Assembly (NCBI GenBank): GCA_028023455.1
Contig: JAQFVV010000256.1
Span: 545,001 to 609,000 of the forward strand
Reading direction: 5' to 3'
Source: Epiperipatus broadwayi
Lineage: Eukaryota; Onychophora; Udeonychophora; Euonychophora; Peripatidae
DNA length: 64,000 nt
A program made the position numbers and the translations under genes. Below, in pieces: positions 37,229-50,091 of this stretch; the first letter of the stretch is position 1, and each line of letters starts with the position of its first letter. The notes below the pieces were generated by a model. The model saw only the letters and a program-made list of their open reading frames with translations, did no database searches and was not told where the DNA came from.

Positions 37229-37269
37229 TTGAAGAAGACTGCAGAACAGTCGAAACATAGGTGTATGTA
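37229..37269 (+). ncRNA. Hammerhead ribozyme motif (C3 changed)
   Basis: Core TTGAAGA (37229-37235, C3 to T), stem II GACTG (37237-37241) with CAGTC (37247-37251), GAAA (37252-37255), and a perfect 5-bp stem III ACATA / TATGT (37255-37259 with 37264-37268, loop GGTG). Cleavage would follow A37269. Stems II and III are better than in the opposite arm, but the C3 change should impair catalysis and stem I is not evident. Confidence 0.65.
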
Positions 37270-37336
37270 TATATGTACAGTAAAGGGTTTTGCTAAAAAG
37301 TGCTCAAAGTGGTTTGAATAAATTGTATTTATAAAA

Positions 37337-39195
37337 ATGATTTTATAATAAGTGTTGAAAAATAATAAACATTTTTATTTACTTAAATAAAAACTAAAAG
37401 AAAAGTGCAAACTGGGAACTCCCCAATAAACTACTATCAATGATTGTAATAACATGTACATGCTTAGAATGTAAAGCAAAGATGTGATATTTAGGGAATG
37501 GAAGATTGGCAGAAATAAGATGTTAAAATATTCACTTTAAATTTAAGCCACATACATAATTTATGTCTTCAAAATTTAAATAAAAAGTATGGATTAAATT
37601 CAAAATTATACAGTATCTGCATGTCAAACTCTTTTGCTTCAATTTGAATGCAGTTATATAAATTAAATTCCTTTATTAAAATTCATTTTAATAAGTATTA
37701 TAAGTTTCATTTATATCTTTATTTATTTATTTAACCCAAGTAAGATGCTTTTATATATCTTACCTATACATACATAAAAAAACCATTAAATCATTGTATT
37801 TCCTTTTATACTATTATTAATTTTAAAAGAATTTTAATATACTGCTGGCTGTTCACCTTTTCAAGTTTCTATTTCAAGCACTACAATATATATTAAAATA
37901 ATGTCTTTTCTCTATGCTAGTTTCTTATTACCAACTGTATTATAATTTATTTTTAACGTTATAAGAAAATAATTTACAAAGAAAATCATATTTTAAAATA
38001 TTTGTATTATATTTTCTATTAAAGAAAATACTCTTACTTGGTTTATCAGAATAATTTATACGAACATAATTTATTAGAAATATTTTAAAGCAAAAAAAAA
38101 AAGTATTCAAGTTCTTATTTTTATAATAAAAATTTCTTAAGACTGCTCTTTTATGAATAATTAATAATAATTATCAGGTCTAATAATATGACTTCAATTC
38201 TTATTCTTAACATAAATAACAAAATATATTTTAAATCTCACACCACTAATAAATCTAAAACTTTTAATTGAAAAAAATTCAACTGACAATTCCCAATATA
38301 TATTTCTTAAAAGAATAAAAATTATTAAAGTTGTTCAATAATTATTTTAATCTATTCTTTTCTACAATAAATAAACAATTATCAACATAGTTAACAAAGA
38401 ATTTTAAATATTTACATCTATTATCAATAATCTTATCTAATCTTCTTTAGTTTTATAAAATTTATTATAATATGTGAAATATATAGAATTTTCTAATAAA
38501 AAAGTAAATCATGTATAATCTCTTTTTTTTTTCAAAAACAATATTATTTATTAAATAATATAAAAATAAATATATCAATACTGATTAATCTATTAACAGA
38601 TAAATACATATAATCTATATCAAAACTATTATACATCCAATTATCTTGTTTTTACATTTATTAATCCTATCAAAATCTCAAAGGAAGATGAAACAATATA
38701 ATTTCCAAAATCAATAATTTCTTTTAAAAAAATTATTTAAAAATCTAGAATCCATTTAAAAATCTATTAATCAAATCAAAAATTAATCTGGAAAGAATTT
38801 CTTTATAAGTTTTAATTTTCATAAATATCATAGTTAATATAAAAAGCATTATGATAACGTTTTAATATTTAAATTTACTAAAAAAAATTAATTTTACATT
38901 ATTTTCATCTTCTTTTAAGGTTTTTGTTAATATTAATAAGTTTAAAGTGTAAGGTATTGAGTAGATGCTAAATTTTATATTGAAAATATGTATTTATGTT
39001 TTTATTTACCTGTTAGTAAATTAAGGTTGTAAAAAAAAAACTTACATTTGTTATCAGAGAATTCCTAGTATTTTACTTATAATAATAAATTTTATAAAAT
39101 GTAAAATAAATTACATTATTTTACACTTTATTTGTTATAAACCCATAAATATCAAGAGATTATCACATGAATGACAGATGATAATGAAATTCCTA
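37337..39195. other. No feature seen
   Basis: Among the most AT-rich parts of the window; no gene or repeat family recognised. Confidence 0.55.
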
Positions 39196-39393
39196 TCCTG
39201 AACTGTCCTATTCAATATCCCCTTGTTAGTTTCAAACTTATAGTTCCTCAATGATAAAAGCATAATCTTGAATCTAGTCTGGAGATATGGAATATGATAG
39301 CATAGGCTAGGAATTTATTAAGCACTAACTTCTGGCATCTATTATTACTTACTGAGCTTACTGTAAGTGACATAAAAATGGTGAAAAAATAAA
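39196..39393 (+). repeat. Dispersed repeat R2, copy 1, with foldback
   Basis: 39247-39393 aligns imperfectly with 39652-39796 in direct orientation (CATAATCTTGAATCTAGTCT, TTTATTAAGCA, GCATCT.TTATTA). A short inverted arm, CCTATCCTGAACTGTCC (from 39196), pairs with GGAATATGATAGCATAGG-type sequence near 39285-39311. Confidence 0.5.
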
Positions 39394-39651
39394 CTAAAAT
39401 AACAACATGTAAGGTAAAGTTGTGTGATAGAGTAGTATGAAATTTTATTCTGTTATACTAAATCATTGTCTATAGTTATTAAAAAACTAAAAACACCATA
39501 AAATATAGAAATTGAACTAATTTAAGATCTGCTTAGATTGAAAACATTTATATGTTTTTTCAGAATAAGATGATAACTTGATAGTATAAAAGAAAGAAAA
39601 TAATAGCATCTGGAAGGAAGATATAATAGTTTTCAAAAATCCAGATAAAGC
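39394..39651. other. No feature seen
   Basis: AT-rich spacer between the two R2 copies. Confidence 0.5.
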
Positions 39652-39796
39652 TTCTCACTAATGAATCCATAATCTTAAATCTACTCTAGACATATTGAAT
39701 AGGACAGCACAGAATAATGATTTATTAAGCATTATTATCCAGCATCTTATTATTTACTAAAGTATACAAGAAATAGCATAGAAATAGTAAAAAAGT
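39652..39796 (+). repeat. Dispersed repeat R2, copy 2
   Basis: Diverged direct copy of 39247-39393, about 400 bases downstream, including ATTGAATAGGACAGCACAG whose reverse complement is the inverted arm at 39196. Confidence 0.5.
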
Positions 39797-40342
39797 AGGC
39801 CTTTATTTGTTACAATTTATATTATTTGGAATATATAATTGTTGATAATAAATGTGAACATTTAAGATTGTTTGTTAGATCCATTGAAGATTGTTTATTT
39901 AGAATAGAAAGTTATAAATTAAAAGAATTGTGAATACATTTAATTATTTTTCATTCTTTTATAAAATATATTTTGTAAAAAGAAGGATTAAAATTTGTTC
40001 AATAATTTTTAGATTTATTAGTAGCAACTGATTTAAAAGATATTTTATTATATAATCATTATGTAAGAGTAAGGACTTAAGTCTCCTTATTAGATCTGAC
40101 AGTTATCAGCCAGCAATTCATAAGAGAAAATTTAAGGAATTTTTGTTACAGGGATAAGAAATTTAATATAATCTTGTTTCAAAAAAAATTTATAATGATT
40201 ATATTAGCATAAATTATTTTGATGAATTGATAGTGGTAAAAATATTTTTTAAATGATTAGTAAGAAAAATACATGGATTTTTTTCTTTGTTTTTTTTTAA
40301 TTTTTGGCTTATAATATAGTTTTGTTTTTTTTAAAGTGTCAT
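39797..40342. other. No feature seen
   Basis: AT-rich, no gene recognised. Confidence 0.5.
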
Positions 40343-40426
40343 AGCATCGGCCAGGACGCGAACCCGCAACCCAGGCAACTGCCTGCAAGTGCAAGGCAGT
40401 CGCGCTGACCTCTCAACCACCAATGC
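40343..40426 (-). tRNA. tRNA-like sequence with intact acceptor stem (pseudogene or SINE head)
   Basis: On the minus strand GCATTGG (start) pairs with CCGATGC (end) over 7 bp with one G-U. The A-box is TGGTTGAGAGG and the B-box GGGTTCGCGTCC. The anticodon region CTGCC-TTGCACTTGC-AGGCAG has an enlarged loop, and the sequence is 84 bases, longer than a class I tRNA, so it is unlikely to be a working tRNA. It is a striking GC-rich island in AT-rich DNA and lacks the CATTTGACATATG tail of the Gly SINE. Confidence 0.55.
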
Positions 40427-41974
40427 AAAACTCATAGTTTTTGGAGTAGTTTATATTATTTCGTGTTTTGTAAGAAATTATACATTGGTGAATACAGTTT
40501 GAGTTAAATGAAAGACTAAAAGTTAGAAAAATTAAATAAATAAATATCTTAGTTCTGCATTATATATTCACTAAAAAATAACCGGCCATAAGATCTTGTT
40601 TGAGCAGGTTATTAATATTAAAAATAACTGGAATGTTAATTTAATAGATGTATGTGCATGTATTTGTGCATTATTTGTGTTCATGTTGACAACTGAGCAA
40701 ACCACTATGGTAGGAAAGCTATAGGAAATGAATTTTTAATTTGATATTGTAATTTAATTTTGATTTAGTTTATTATATTGGTTAACTTAACTTTTGGCAT
40801 TTAATGTTATATTTATATTGTAACACAATGCATCCCTAGTAAGTTGACTACAATCAAATAATAGTTGATGTAGTACATACATCTTGGCCTTTAGCTATGA
40901 ATTGATTGTTTTTTAATTATATATTATTTTATAATCCTTCATAGAAAAATAAAAATATCCATTTTATCATTCATAAATTTTTAGCAGTTTTATAAAATCA
41001 CATATATAAAAAAAATTTGAGGTTGTATGGCTTCTCCCCCTCCCTCTTCATTATAAATCACAAAGGAATTGAGGTAAAATTATTGCAAATTTAGTTAAGT
41101 GAATAATATAGAGCTGTGTTTGATTAGTATACCAGGATTATTATGTAAGAAAAATTGTCAAGTTCCTACTATGAGAAACATGTCTGAAAAAGAACTATTT
41201 AGTATCAAAATTTTAAAACCGTATAAGACATTCTTTCTAGCTAATAGTACTAGTAATATACAAAATCCATAAAATAAATTTTCTTTTTTTTATAAAGGGG
41301 GGGAATTCGTTTCTGTTATTCTAGAAAGAAATACTAAAATTGTTATAGAATAAATATGTCTATTAAAAAAAATTAACCACAGTGAAAAATACATTTTTAG
41401 AATGTAAATGCCTAATTGAATAATGAATTATAGTATAACCTTTTTTTTTAAAAAAAAACCCAGTGTCAATAAAATTTACTTAATTTACTATAGGATCTAT
41501 TTCTTTAAAAAAACTATATCAGCTCATCATACTCAAAACAAAATATTCAAATGATTATGTATCAGTCTGCATTAAAGTAAAAAATATAATAATTATGTAA
41601 ACCAAGAAAGCTTACATTGAAATACACTGTGAAAAAAAAAAGTAATAAAAACATGAAGGAGCTTCCAGCAATTTTTTTAATAATTCTTCAGACTAAAAGA
41701 ATAAATATTTGGAAATAACCTCACTTAAATAAATATTTCATTGATAGTTATCTACAATAAAAAATCTTCATAGTCCATTGGACACTTAAAAAAGATATTG
41801 AACATTTAAAGTATTGCTTATGTTTAAGAGGAAAGTTTAATATTTATGTGTATTATTTTATAAAGTAATTATGTAATTTAATTTGAAATCATATCTATGT
41901 TTGCGTTTTTAAAAAATAATAATGCAATACTTTAAAAAATATTATTAATTTATATAAAGATTCGCAAATTAAAT
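40427..41974. other. No feature seen
   Basis: AT-rich; no gene or family recognised. Confidence 0.55.
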
Positions 41975-42460
41975 ATGTGTATAAAAGAAAATATGTCTAT
42001 GTGTTTGAAAAGGAAGGTTTTAAATATATGTGTTTTACTAGTTCTTATGTATGGATATGAGACCTGGGCATTTAATAAAAGAACAATACAGAGACTTTAC
42101 ATCACTCAAAGAAATATGAATATATGCATGTTAGAAGTTATAAGAAGAGATCAAAAATGCAATGTGTAAGTAGAGAACAAACAGGTATTACTGACATTGT
42201 TGAAAGAATTAAAAGACTGATGTGGAGTTGGGCTGAACATATTGCTAGATATAAAAGTTGAAATCTTAAACTGCATTCCAAGAGATTGTTAAACATCCAA
42301 AAAGAGAACACAAGTGAGAATAATGGGTGGGTGAAATAAGAAAGTATGCAGGGGTGATGCGGAGAAAAGAGGCTAGAGATCAGAGAAAATGGAATTGAAC
42401 TTGGAGAGACCTTCATCCTGCAATGGATTGATAATGGTTGATGATGATGATGATGATATA
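41975..42460 (+). pseudogene. RTE-like LINE C-terminal remnant with (GAT)n tail
   Basis: Frame 41975-42169 reads ...CLKRKVLNICVLLVLMYGYETWAFNKRTIQRLYITQRNM..., the conserved region after the RT domain (Y-G-ETW / K---Q-L---QR-M). A +/- one-base shift at about 42165 moves on to REQTGITDIVERIKRLMWSWAEHIAR, and the 3' end is CTTCATCCTGCAATGGATTG, then GGTTGATGATGATGATGAT. The protein is 5' truncated and broken. The family ends in GAT repeats, as also at 33.65 kb. Confidence 0.8.
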
Positions 42461-43557
42461 GATATTAATATTAAATAAATTAATATCTCTTTTAATTAAT
42501 ACCTTATATATATGAGCAAACTATACTTTTCCCCCTTTATTTTATTCATTTGTGGCTAGAAAGAAATAAAATAATTTATACTGTATTAAGATTATTATTA
42601 AAATTATTTTTAAAAATTGTAATTAAAGAATTATTTTTTATCTCCTTATATATAATTTATTATTTTTCTTATTCAGATGAATTGATTGTCTATTCAAATA
42701 ATTTTTAATTGAAAATGGATTTTTACTTAATCTCTCTTTTAAAAGTATATTTGTATTATAAAAGTATTTTCTGAATTATTTTAAGATTCAAACAATTAGT
42801 TTTATATCCTACCTCACTCATGACATTAATTGCTATTTCTTGATGATGAGTCCATCTAGAATAGATTATTATCTAGGGAAAATTTAGGATCATCATTATT
42901 TTCGAAACTATATTTGTCAATACCTAGGAAGAGGTAACATAATGATTGTTATTTATGTTATAGCATTAAATATTTGTAAGTGGACTTTAATGGCATCAGA
43001 TCTCTCAAATATATGCTTAAAACCTCATACTATTAGCTGTATTTGATTCATTTATCAAGGAATAAATTAGTTTGTAATTAATAATCAATTGTGAGAATAT
43101 TAAACTTTATTCAAGGCGAATATATATAATATGATCCTGGAGAAGTCTGTGTTATATCTTCATGGTCAACTATCGTCGTTTTCTCTTTGTCTCTTTTTAT
43201 ACTTATATTTGTCATTTCCATTGGTGATTATATTATTATTACTCAGAAGTTATAAAAGGCATAAAAAAATATGTTTGTCATTTTGAATTAATCACATGAT
43301 CACCATCTCTATACTAGCACATATGGAGAGTTTTACCTTCATTTTGAATTATTTGATTACTTATTTGGTTATTTGTTTAGGTCAGGGATATCAGTTTATG
43401 AATAAATCTATAATTGATAAATGTTGATAAATCTCTTTTAGAATCTATGCCATGATATTTCTGATGGTGATTAATTTTTATTAAATGATGTTTGATCCAG
43501 TTAAAGGCCAATCATTGGGTTTGCTGGTAATGTTTAGTTTAAATATGTTATTTTGTA
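42461..43557. other. No feature seen
   Basis: AT-rich sequence; no gene or family recognised. Confidence 0.55.
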
Positions 43558-43666
43558 GTTCTTTGCACTTGAGAAATCTGCTTGCAGCAGTGAAACTATT
43601 GGTAGGGTTTTAGAGTTTATTTTTTGGCTAGTCTGTTTGAGTTGTGAATTTGGGGTAATTTTGATT
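43558..43666 (+). mobile_element. PLE 3'-end fragment
   Basis: Reverse complement of this interval aligns with 56645-56760, the region downstream of the minus-strand PLE endonuclease: ATCAAAA(C/T)TACCCCAAAT at one end and the hammerhead-like block at the other. So it is an orphan 3' end of the same PLE, here in plus orientation. Confidence 0.75.
43565..43605 (+). ncRNA. Hammerhead-like motif, altered core
   Basis: CTTGAGAAA (43568 on), stem II CTGC-TTGCA-GCAG (43578-43590), GAAA (43592-43595) and CTA-TTGG-TAG beyond. Relative to CUGANGA-GAAA the core has the C3/G8 region altered (TTGAGAA). It is homologous to 56703-56742. Confidence 0.5.
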
Positions 43667-46017
43667 ATATGTATGTATGTGTGTGTAAATTGAAAATTTT
43701 CACAAATGTCAATTAAAATAATATAAAGCAATTTAAAATATAACTTTAAAAATAAAATAATCGATTTAAAAATATTCATGCTTTCTTTCCAAACTGCTTC
43801 AGATAAACCTTTATAAAAGAAAATGAGTTAAAAAGAGAAAACCGTCCATTCTTTTCTTTAAAAAGATTTGGTCTCCTGCTTTGAATTGAGATTATTACAT
43901 CTACTTAATAAATCAGTAGTTTGAGTATTAATCTCCATGAATTATATTTAGTATATAGCTTATTTAAATTTTACAGAACTTTTTTTCTTGATCTATAAAT
44001 CAAATATTTATACAATATTTTTAAAAGCATGGAAGACACCCAAAAGTTAGTATATAAATGTAATTATTAATCTGGTATAAACTTTTCTATGGTTTATATA
44101 AGTTTTCAAACATTTGTTATAGAAAATATCATTTCTTTAACGTAGAATTAAAATATTAGTAAAAGATAACATTTTTATGACAAGTTGATTTTATTGTTGA
44201 AATACTATAGATTTTTTCCTCTTTTATAACTAAATCAATTTTTATCACCAATTGATACCCAATACACATTATAAGAAAATGTTTATAATAGTTAGACCTG
44301 TTCTTACAAAACAATAATCAATGACTTCTTTTTCTAAATAAAAAATTAATAAATATTAAAAAGTATTGGTAAAATATTGAAAATTAAGTTTTTATAATAT
44401 TATTTTACTTAAAAGTAATAATAATTTTAGATAAAAGAAATTCGTCATAGAGCATAAGTATCTAATAATGAAATAGCTTTTCATCCCCGTGATAATTTTA
44501 AGATGTTTTTTTTTATAAAAAAATAAAAAAAATAACCAGCTATATAGCCAATCCATTCTTTTAATGGATGTTTGCTATTTTTAACTGGATAAAAAAGTCC
44601 TTGAGATTTCATTCTCAAAATTTAGCATATATGTTGTAAAATTATCTAACAAAAATTCACATTTCATCAATTTCAAAATGGATGATTACTGCCAGATGAG
44701 TGAATAAAATCCCTGAAAAAGTTTTAAAAACTCTAAATGTATCTACTTATTAGAAAAATAAATCAAAAGAATAGGAATACTTTATAACCAAACAATTGGA
44801 AGATAGTTTCAATTATCAATAGAATTTTAAAGAATTATAAAACAAAACTATCATGACAAAAAAAAAATAATAACTGACTTTCATATCAGAGCATGCACAA
44901 ATACAGTCTCCTATACAAATAATAATAAAAATTTATACAGAATCACATTATAAACAATAATAAAATGCACACTATTATTTTTATGCAAATACAGATATCT
45001 AAAATTTCTTCAGCAAATATAAACAATAAAAGACTATAATGAGCCAATTTAAGGAAAGAATATGTTGATGATGAACAAAAGTTTATTTTCACTCTTTGAA
45101 AAAAAAATAAAGTGATATGGTGGATTATTTATATCTGATAGAGAGAAGAGGTATCAATATCTAAAGGTTTTAATTTCATGGCTCACCTTTGTCATGAGTC
45201 AGTATTATATTAATCAATTTAAAAGTAGTGTTTTTATAACTACAATGATCTTTAAAAGTTAAAATGTCTTCTTTTTTGTCTTTTGAAATAAATTAAATGA
45301 CAAATAACTTTGAGTAATAACATATTCTATCATCCCACTATTGTTGTTAACAGTTGTTTTTTATATATCATTCTTATTTTCATATTTTTTCATATTTTTA
45401 TATCATTCTTATTTCAACAATTCTTACATTTTCACAATAAGTAAATCTGTAGTGTCAGTTTTTCTAATGTAGATCTGCAATAAATTTTCAATAATTTTGA
45501 ACTTTTTTTCTAATTTTCAAGTTCCAAACTTTTATTATAAAACTTTCGTGAAACAGCATTAAAAACTTCCTGTTTATGTTAACCTATTGAACTTTTCTCA
45601 TCCTGGTGTGATTTAAGCACGTCCGTGTTTTTTCCAGAAAAGTTTTGCTTCCCAAAGAATATTTTTAATAATCTCTCTTCAGTTGCCAAATTGAATTAAA
45701 CATTTTATTGCATATAAAATGTATCTATAATATATATTCATCAATAAATAAATTTGTAGTATTTATCATATGGACAGCTGCTTAATATATTGTGTAATAC
45801 TTAGAGTCTACTGAACACAATAGTTTTATTTCATTGAGAAAACTTAATTTTGTTATTTAGTATTAATCCAGGAACATCATATTTGAAGTGTAATATTCTT
45901 ACTATTAGTATTAAATTTTAAAAACTTTAAAACTTGATATTTGTACTGCTAGATTAAACTTTTCAGAATATTAAATGAGTTATTTATTCATGCATTATTT
46001 TAAAAATAATCACTTAA
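43667..46017. other. No feature seen
   Basis: AT-rich. A partial shadow frame covers the PLE fragment (43534-43779 -). No other gene or repeat family recognised. Confidence 0.55.
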
Positions 46018-46300
46018 TAACTATGGATGACTGAAATGTTGGAGGGTAGTGGGGTAGATTGAAGCCTGCCCATTAAAATGTGAAGATTTTTTATCTTAAT
46101 ATAAACTGAACACTTATTATATATGTGTGTGGGAGATGGATATCTGGATCAACTGATGAGTCCTGTTTCAGAATGAAATCATACATATATTGGAGATCAT
46201 TTATCCTTTTCTCATGTGTATGGTCAGTTGTATAAAATAGAGTGTATGGTTGAAGGGAGCTTGAAAGTCTGTATTCAAATCCTCCATATTACTAATCTTA
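46018..46300 (+). mobile_element. Composite hammerhead / tRNA-like element (family H), copy 2
   Basis: Collinear with 13588-13875: GGATGACTGAAA start, hairpin-like GAAGATTTTTTATCTT, GGGAGATGGATATCTGG, hammerhead-like module 46147-46198, GATCATTTATCCTTTTCTC linker, and a tRNA-like part ending GGAGCTTGAAAGTCTG and TATTCAAATCC (B-box-like). It has no ORF. Confidence 0.8.
46147..46198 (+). ncRNA. Hammerhead module of family H, core retained
   Basis: CTGATGA is perfect (46153-46159) and GAAA is at 46175-46178. Stem I pairs GATC-AA (46147-46152) with TTGG (46190-46193) and GATC (46195-46198). Stem II (GTCCTG...CAGAAT) keeps only CTG/CAG, and stem III carries an extra AT-rich insertion. Activity is doubtful. 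Confidence 0.6.
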
Positions 46301-46618
46301 TCTAGTTAGTAGAATCTAAAATCATAACTTTAAATAGTCAAATATGCAGCTAAAGTGTTTTATTTTTTTGTAAATGAATTTTTTTAATAAATAAAAAGTC
46401 TGAAATATCTAAAAATTCAATAAGATAACTGAAATATTTTTCTTTGCTCGATTTCTTAGATGATTTTTTATAATGACAGGATAGCTTACCATTGGCATCC
46501 AAAAAAATGATTAATAATAAGCTTTTTGTCATTGACAATTTCTAATACACATTCTAAGCCTTATATCATTATCATTTGAGATACTTGTAAATATATGGGT
46601 AGTATCAAATGCTATTTA

Positions 46619-46660
<42 letters not shown>

Positions 46661-47360
46661 AATAGTACATAATTGTGGATGGGTGAGAAGTTTTATTATG
46701 TGCTATGAATTGAGATGCCAAATTCTGCAATGTATGTGTGAAGCTAGCTATGATCTCTAATATAAATATAATGGGGAAAGGCTTTGCCAATTTTTATAAT
46801 GGTGAGCATGATAAATGTAAAATAATAAGATTCTTTACTTCTCCAGAGTTGTTTATATGTCTATATTTATTAATAGATATGAAGGATTTAAATACTATAT
46901 TCTGAAATTAAAGGGGAATTTTATTAATTTCAAAATATATCTAAATTTGATCAAACATTTTTTTTATTTTCAAGGGTAAATAAGCAGGCAAGCAGGTATG
47001 TAAATAGATAGCAGTGATGAAGCATCCATGTATTGAATGGAATGAATGCTTCCATGGAAAAAATCACTAAACCTTTCAAAAGCTTTAATTAAAATTCAAT
47101 TTAAAAAATTGACTTTCAATTTTTTTTACCAATAGTTGAATTGGTTTTTATATACAGAAAGAATGATATTGACTATAGATTATAAGAAGTTCAAACAATG
47201 CTAAGATCTAATTTACAGTTAGAACTTTTGAGAATGTTAAAAGGATTTGAAAAATAAAAATATTAGTCATTATTATGTAAAAATTGTTGTGGCAATTGAA
47301 ATAAACCATTATAAAAAAGAAGGGTGCTTCCATTCCTAAAAAAGTCACACTTCATCACTA
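46301..47360. other. No gene; (AT)n(GT)n array inside
   Basis: AT-rich; a compound (AT)n(GT)n microsatellite lies at 46619-46660. The minus frame through it (46605-46790) is an artefact. Confidence 0.6.
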
Positions 47361-47915
<555 letters not shown>

Positions 47916-48140
47916 TGTTATATACAGAAAAAATTTAACCTATGTATATATTGTACCAGTCGAAAAACCCACCACCTAAACTGCATGTTGGATCCAAACT
48001 CAGCTGGTTCAAACTGAATTCAAACCCAACTCACCAGCTCAGATTAGTAGACATCTAAATCGATGGCACAGTGCTATGTGCCAAGAAACTAGCTCAATGG
48101 TTGGTGAGGATTAGAGACCCCTGAACTGACACTAATATCG
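47916..48140. other. Unidentified C-rich segment
   Basis: Balanced composition with CGAAAAACCCACCACC and TCAAACCCAACTCACC words. A B-box-like GGTTTGAATTC occurs on the minus strand, but no tRNA-like fold could be built, so a SINE origin is only a guess. Confidence 0.25.
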
Positions 48141-48559
48141 GACAATTAATTAACTTAAGATATTTTTTTAAATCAAATCATATGTTTATGTTCAGGTTTC
48201 CAACACAGACAGTGAGTATCAACATTAAAATAATTATAAAAGAATTAAGAACTAAGAAACCAAGTGTGTTTAGAAAATATTTAATAATAATAATTTGTTT
48301 TTGTTTGAATTTTAAATAATGATTATATTAATCACCTCTAGCCTTTAACATAGTTTATAATTATAATCAGAGTGGCGGTCCTTATCATATGCCAACAAGT
48401 ATTACACAATATTGGAATTCTATGTCTATGCCCCCAACAAGAAAATAAAGGCAGATAAAGGTATTCATTAGTAAAGGAAATTATTACTCTAATTTTATTA
48501 CGACAGAATGTGAGATTTATTTTCACATTCGCAAATTCATTCATGAAGAGCAAGATACA
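48141..48559. other. No feature seen
   Basis: AT-rich; the 71-codon minus frame (48338-48553) has no known motif. Confidence 0.45.
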
Positions 48560-49080
48560 TATTTTAGGGCATAACTTTAATCTTTGTTGGAAAACTTATT
48601 TACTGAGAATTTGTTGGACTTTAATTTAAATCACTTCATCACGAATTACGAGCATCAGAGTGGGCTTTACTGGAACAGAGAGGTAATGGTGCTGACGAAT
48701 TATGAGCTATAACGTGAAATTGAAAGATGATGGCTAGTTGATAATCGAAGTCCTATGGCAGCTTGCATCTGACAAGTCTTATGCCCTTTGACTAATATGA
48801 ACAGAAGAGGAAGTGCTTTCTTCCTTGATAATTTAAAATAACAGAAATATTATCACCGACCAGCCTAACAAAACGAAAGATAGCCCTATGCCAGCAACGT
48901 TGAAGATGATGACTTGCTAGTCATCATTTGAAAAATAAAACCCAGTGATAGAATGCTCTATGTGATGACTTGATCAATTTAATTAAAGTCAAGTGAGCTT
49001 TTGACTAAAACTATTTTAACGCATTATAAAATTATATTCATCATGCCCCAAATATCATGCCTTCCTGAATATTAATAAAC
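48560..49080. promoter_or_regulatory. Candidate conserved non-coding block
   Basis: Unique-looking, CpG-retaining sequence (CACGAATTACGAGC, GCTGACGAATTATGAGC, CACCGACC, AACGTTG) in otherwise CpG-poor AT-rich DNA. ATTA-type homeodomain-like sites and TTAATTAAAG are frequent. No ORF longer than background, and no repeat family. A developmental enhancer is one explanation. Confidence 0.3.
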
Positions 49081-49639
49081 TGTGAAAACAATCTGAATTA
49101 GAATGTATTTAATTCCTTTATCGGCTTTTTTGCAAAAATAAAAACATGTTTTAACATTATATTTGAATAAATACGCATTAGTGAAATGAGAAAATAGCTT
49201 TTTAACATTATGTGGATATATAAACATTTGTAAATTAGATAGGAGCTGGGGACATAGGTTGGAAGCAGAGCTAATAATTTATTATTAGCCAATTATAAAA
49301 ATAGTAAACATGTAATAATTTCTTTTGACTCGATGATTGATAGAACTTATAAATTTAGTTCTAATGGGCAAGAACTACTATTAGAATTAATATTATATTA
49401 TTTGCGTGAGGCAAATAGAACAAAGGAGCTCATTGAATCGGAAGATTATTGGCATATAATTAAAAATAAATGACATTAATAAAGCACACAAATATATATA
49501 TATAATATAATAAATGAACCATCAAGTAAGAAAAGAGAAAGTTTAAAGACTAGAGGTTGAAAGAATTATGATATAAATTTACAGTAGCATGAATAAAAGG
49601 TTTTATAAAGATTATTACATTAAAGAGTAAAAGAGCTCT
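49081..49639. other. No feature seen
   Basis: AT-rich between two less biased blocks; no gene recognised. Confidence 0.45.
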
Positions 49640-50090
49640 AAAGGGAGTGTAAAGCAAAATTCGAAACTGGCCAGAAAGTTTAAGGTTCATTTGGAAACGT
49701 ATTACCCATTTCTTCCAGGGCTGGTTCTTGGTTTACACATCCAGGTTGGTAAAAATGTAGGCATGAATTTAGTTGATTACTTAAACAGTATTTTAATGAA
49801 TTTTCACAATTTTGGCAGCATGATTGGTCCGGAAAAGATTCAGCAGCTTCATTGAAGATTTTTAGGGGACTTCAGGAACTGCAGCCAGATTCCTGATGTT
49901 TTAGCTCTTCGCCATGATCAAAACACTATTTAAACTTATGATTTTTAAACACATAGAGTTCACTGCACTTCTCTACAACAAAGATGGCTTTTTCTCCTCT
50001 CCAAACTTTTCAGAGCTATATATATCTGTCCTCTGATGCCTTCAGGCTAGCGCTTCTTTCATTATCAATGTTTTTAGATTTACTGGTTGT
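49640..50090. promoter_or_regulatory. Candidate conserved non-coding block, second part
   Basis: Balanced composition with GGCCAGAAAGTTTAAGG, CCAGGGCTGGTTCTTGG, GATTGGTCCGGAAAAG and CTTCAGGAACTGCAGCC. No long ORF. It could equally be a transcribed UTR. No poly-A signal or splice pattern decides this. Confidence 0.25.
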
Positions 50091-50091
50091 T

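Larger units (their letters stand above)
37081..37336. repeat. Long palindrome carrying a hammerhead core in each arm
   Basis: Arms of about 110 bases (37081-37189 and 37225-37336) are imperfect reverse complements around a short centre that itself holds AATCTCTTA / TAAGAGATT. Each arm carries a hammerhead core reading away from the centre. The break between the two copies lies just upstream of the hammerhead core in both, so each is truncated at nearly the same place. The terminal words (AATACAATTTAT) are shared by both ends. Confidence 0.9.

Noticed and set aside
37027-37260. 77-codon plus-strand ORF
   Set aside because: Overlaps the hammerhead palindrome; its end is the translated ribozyme arm.
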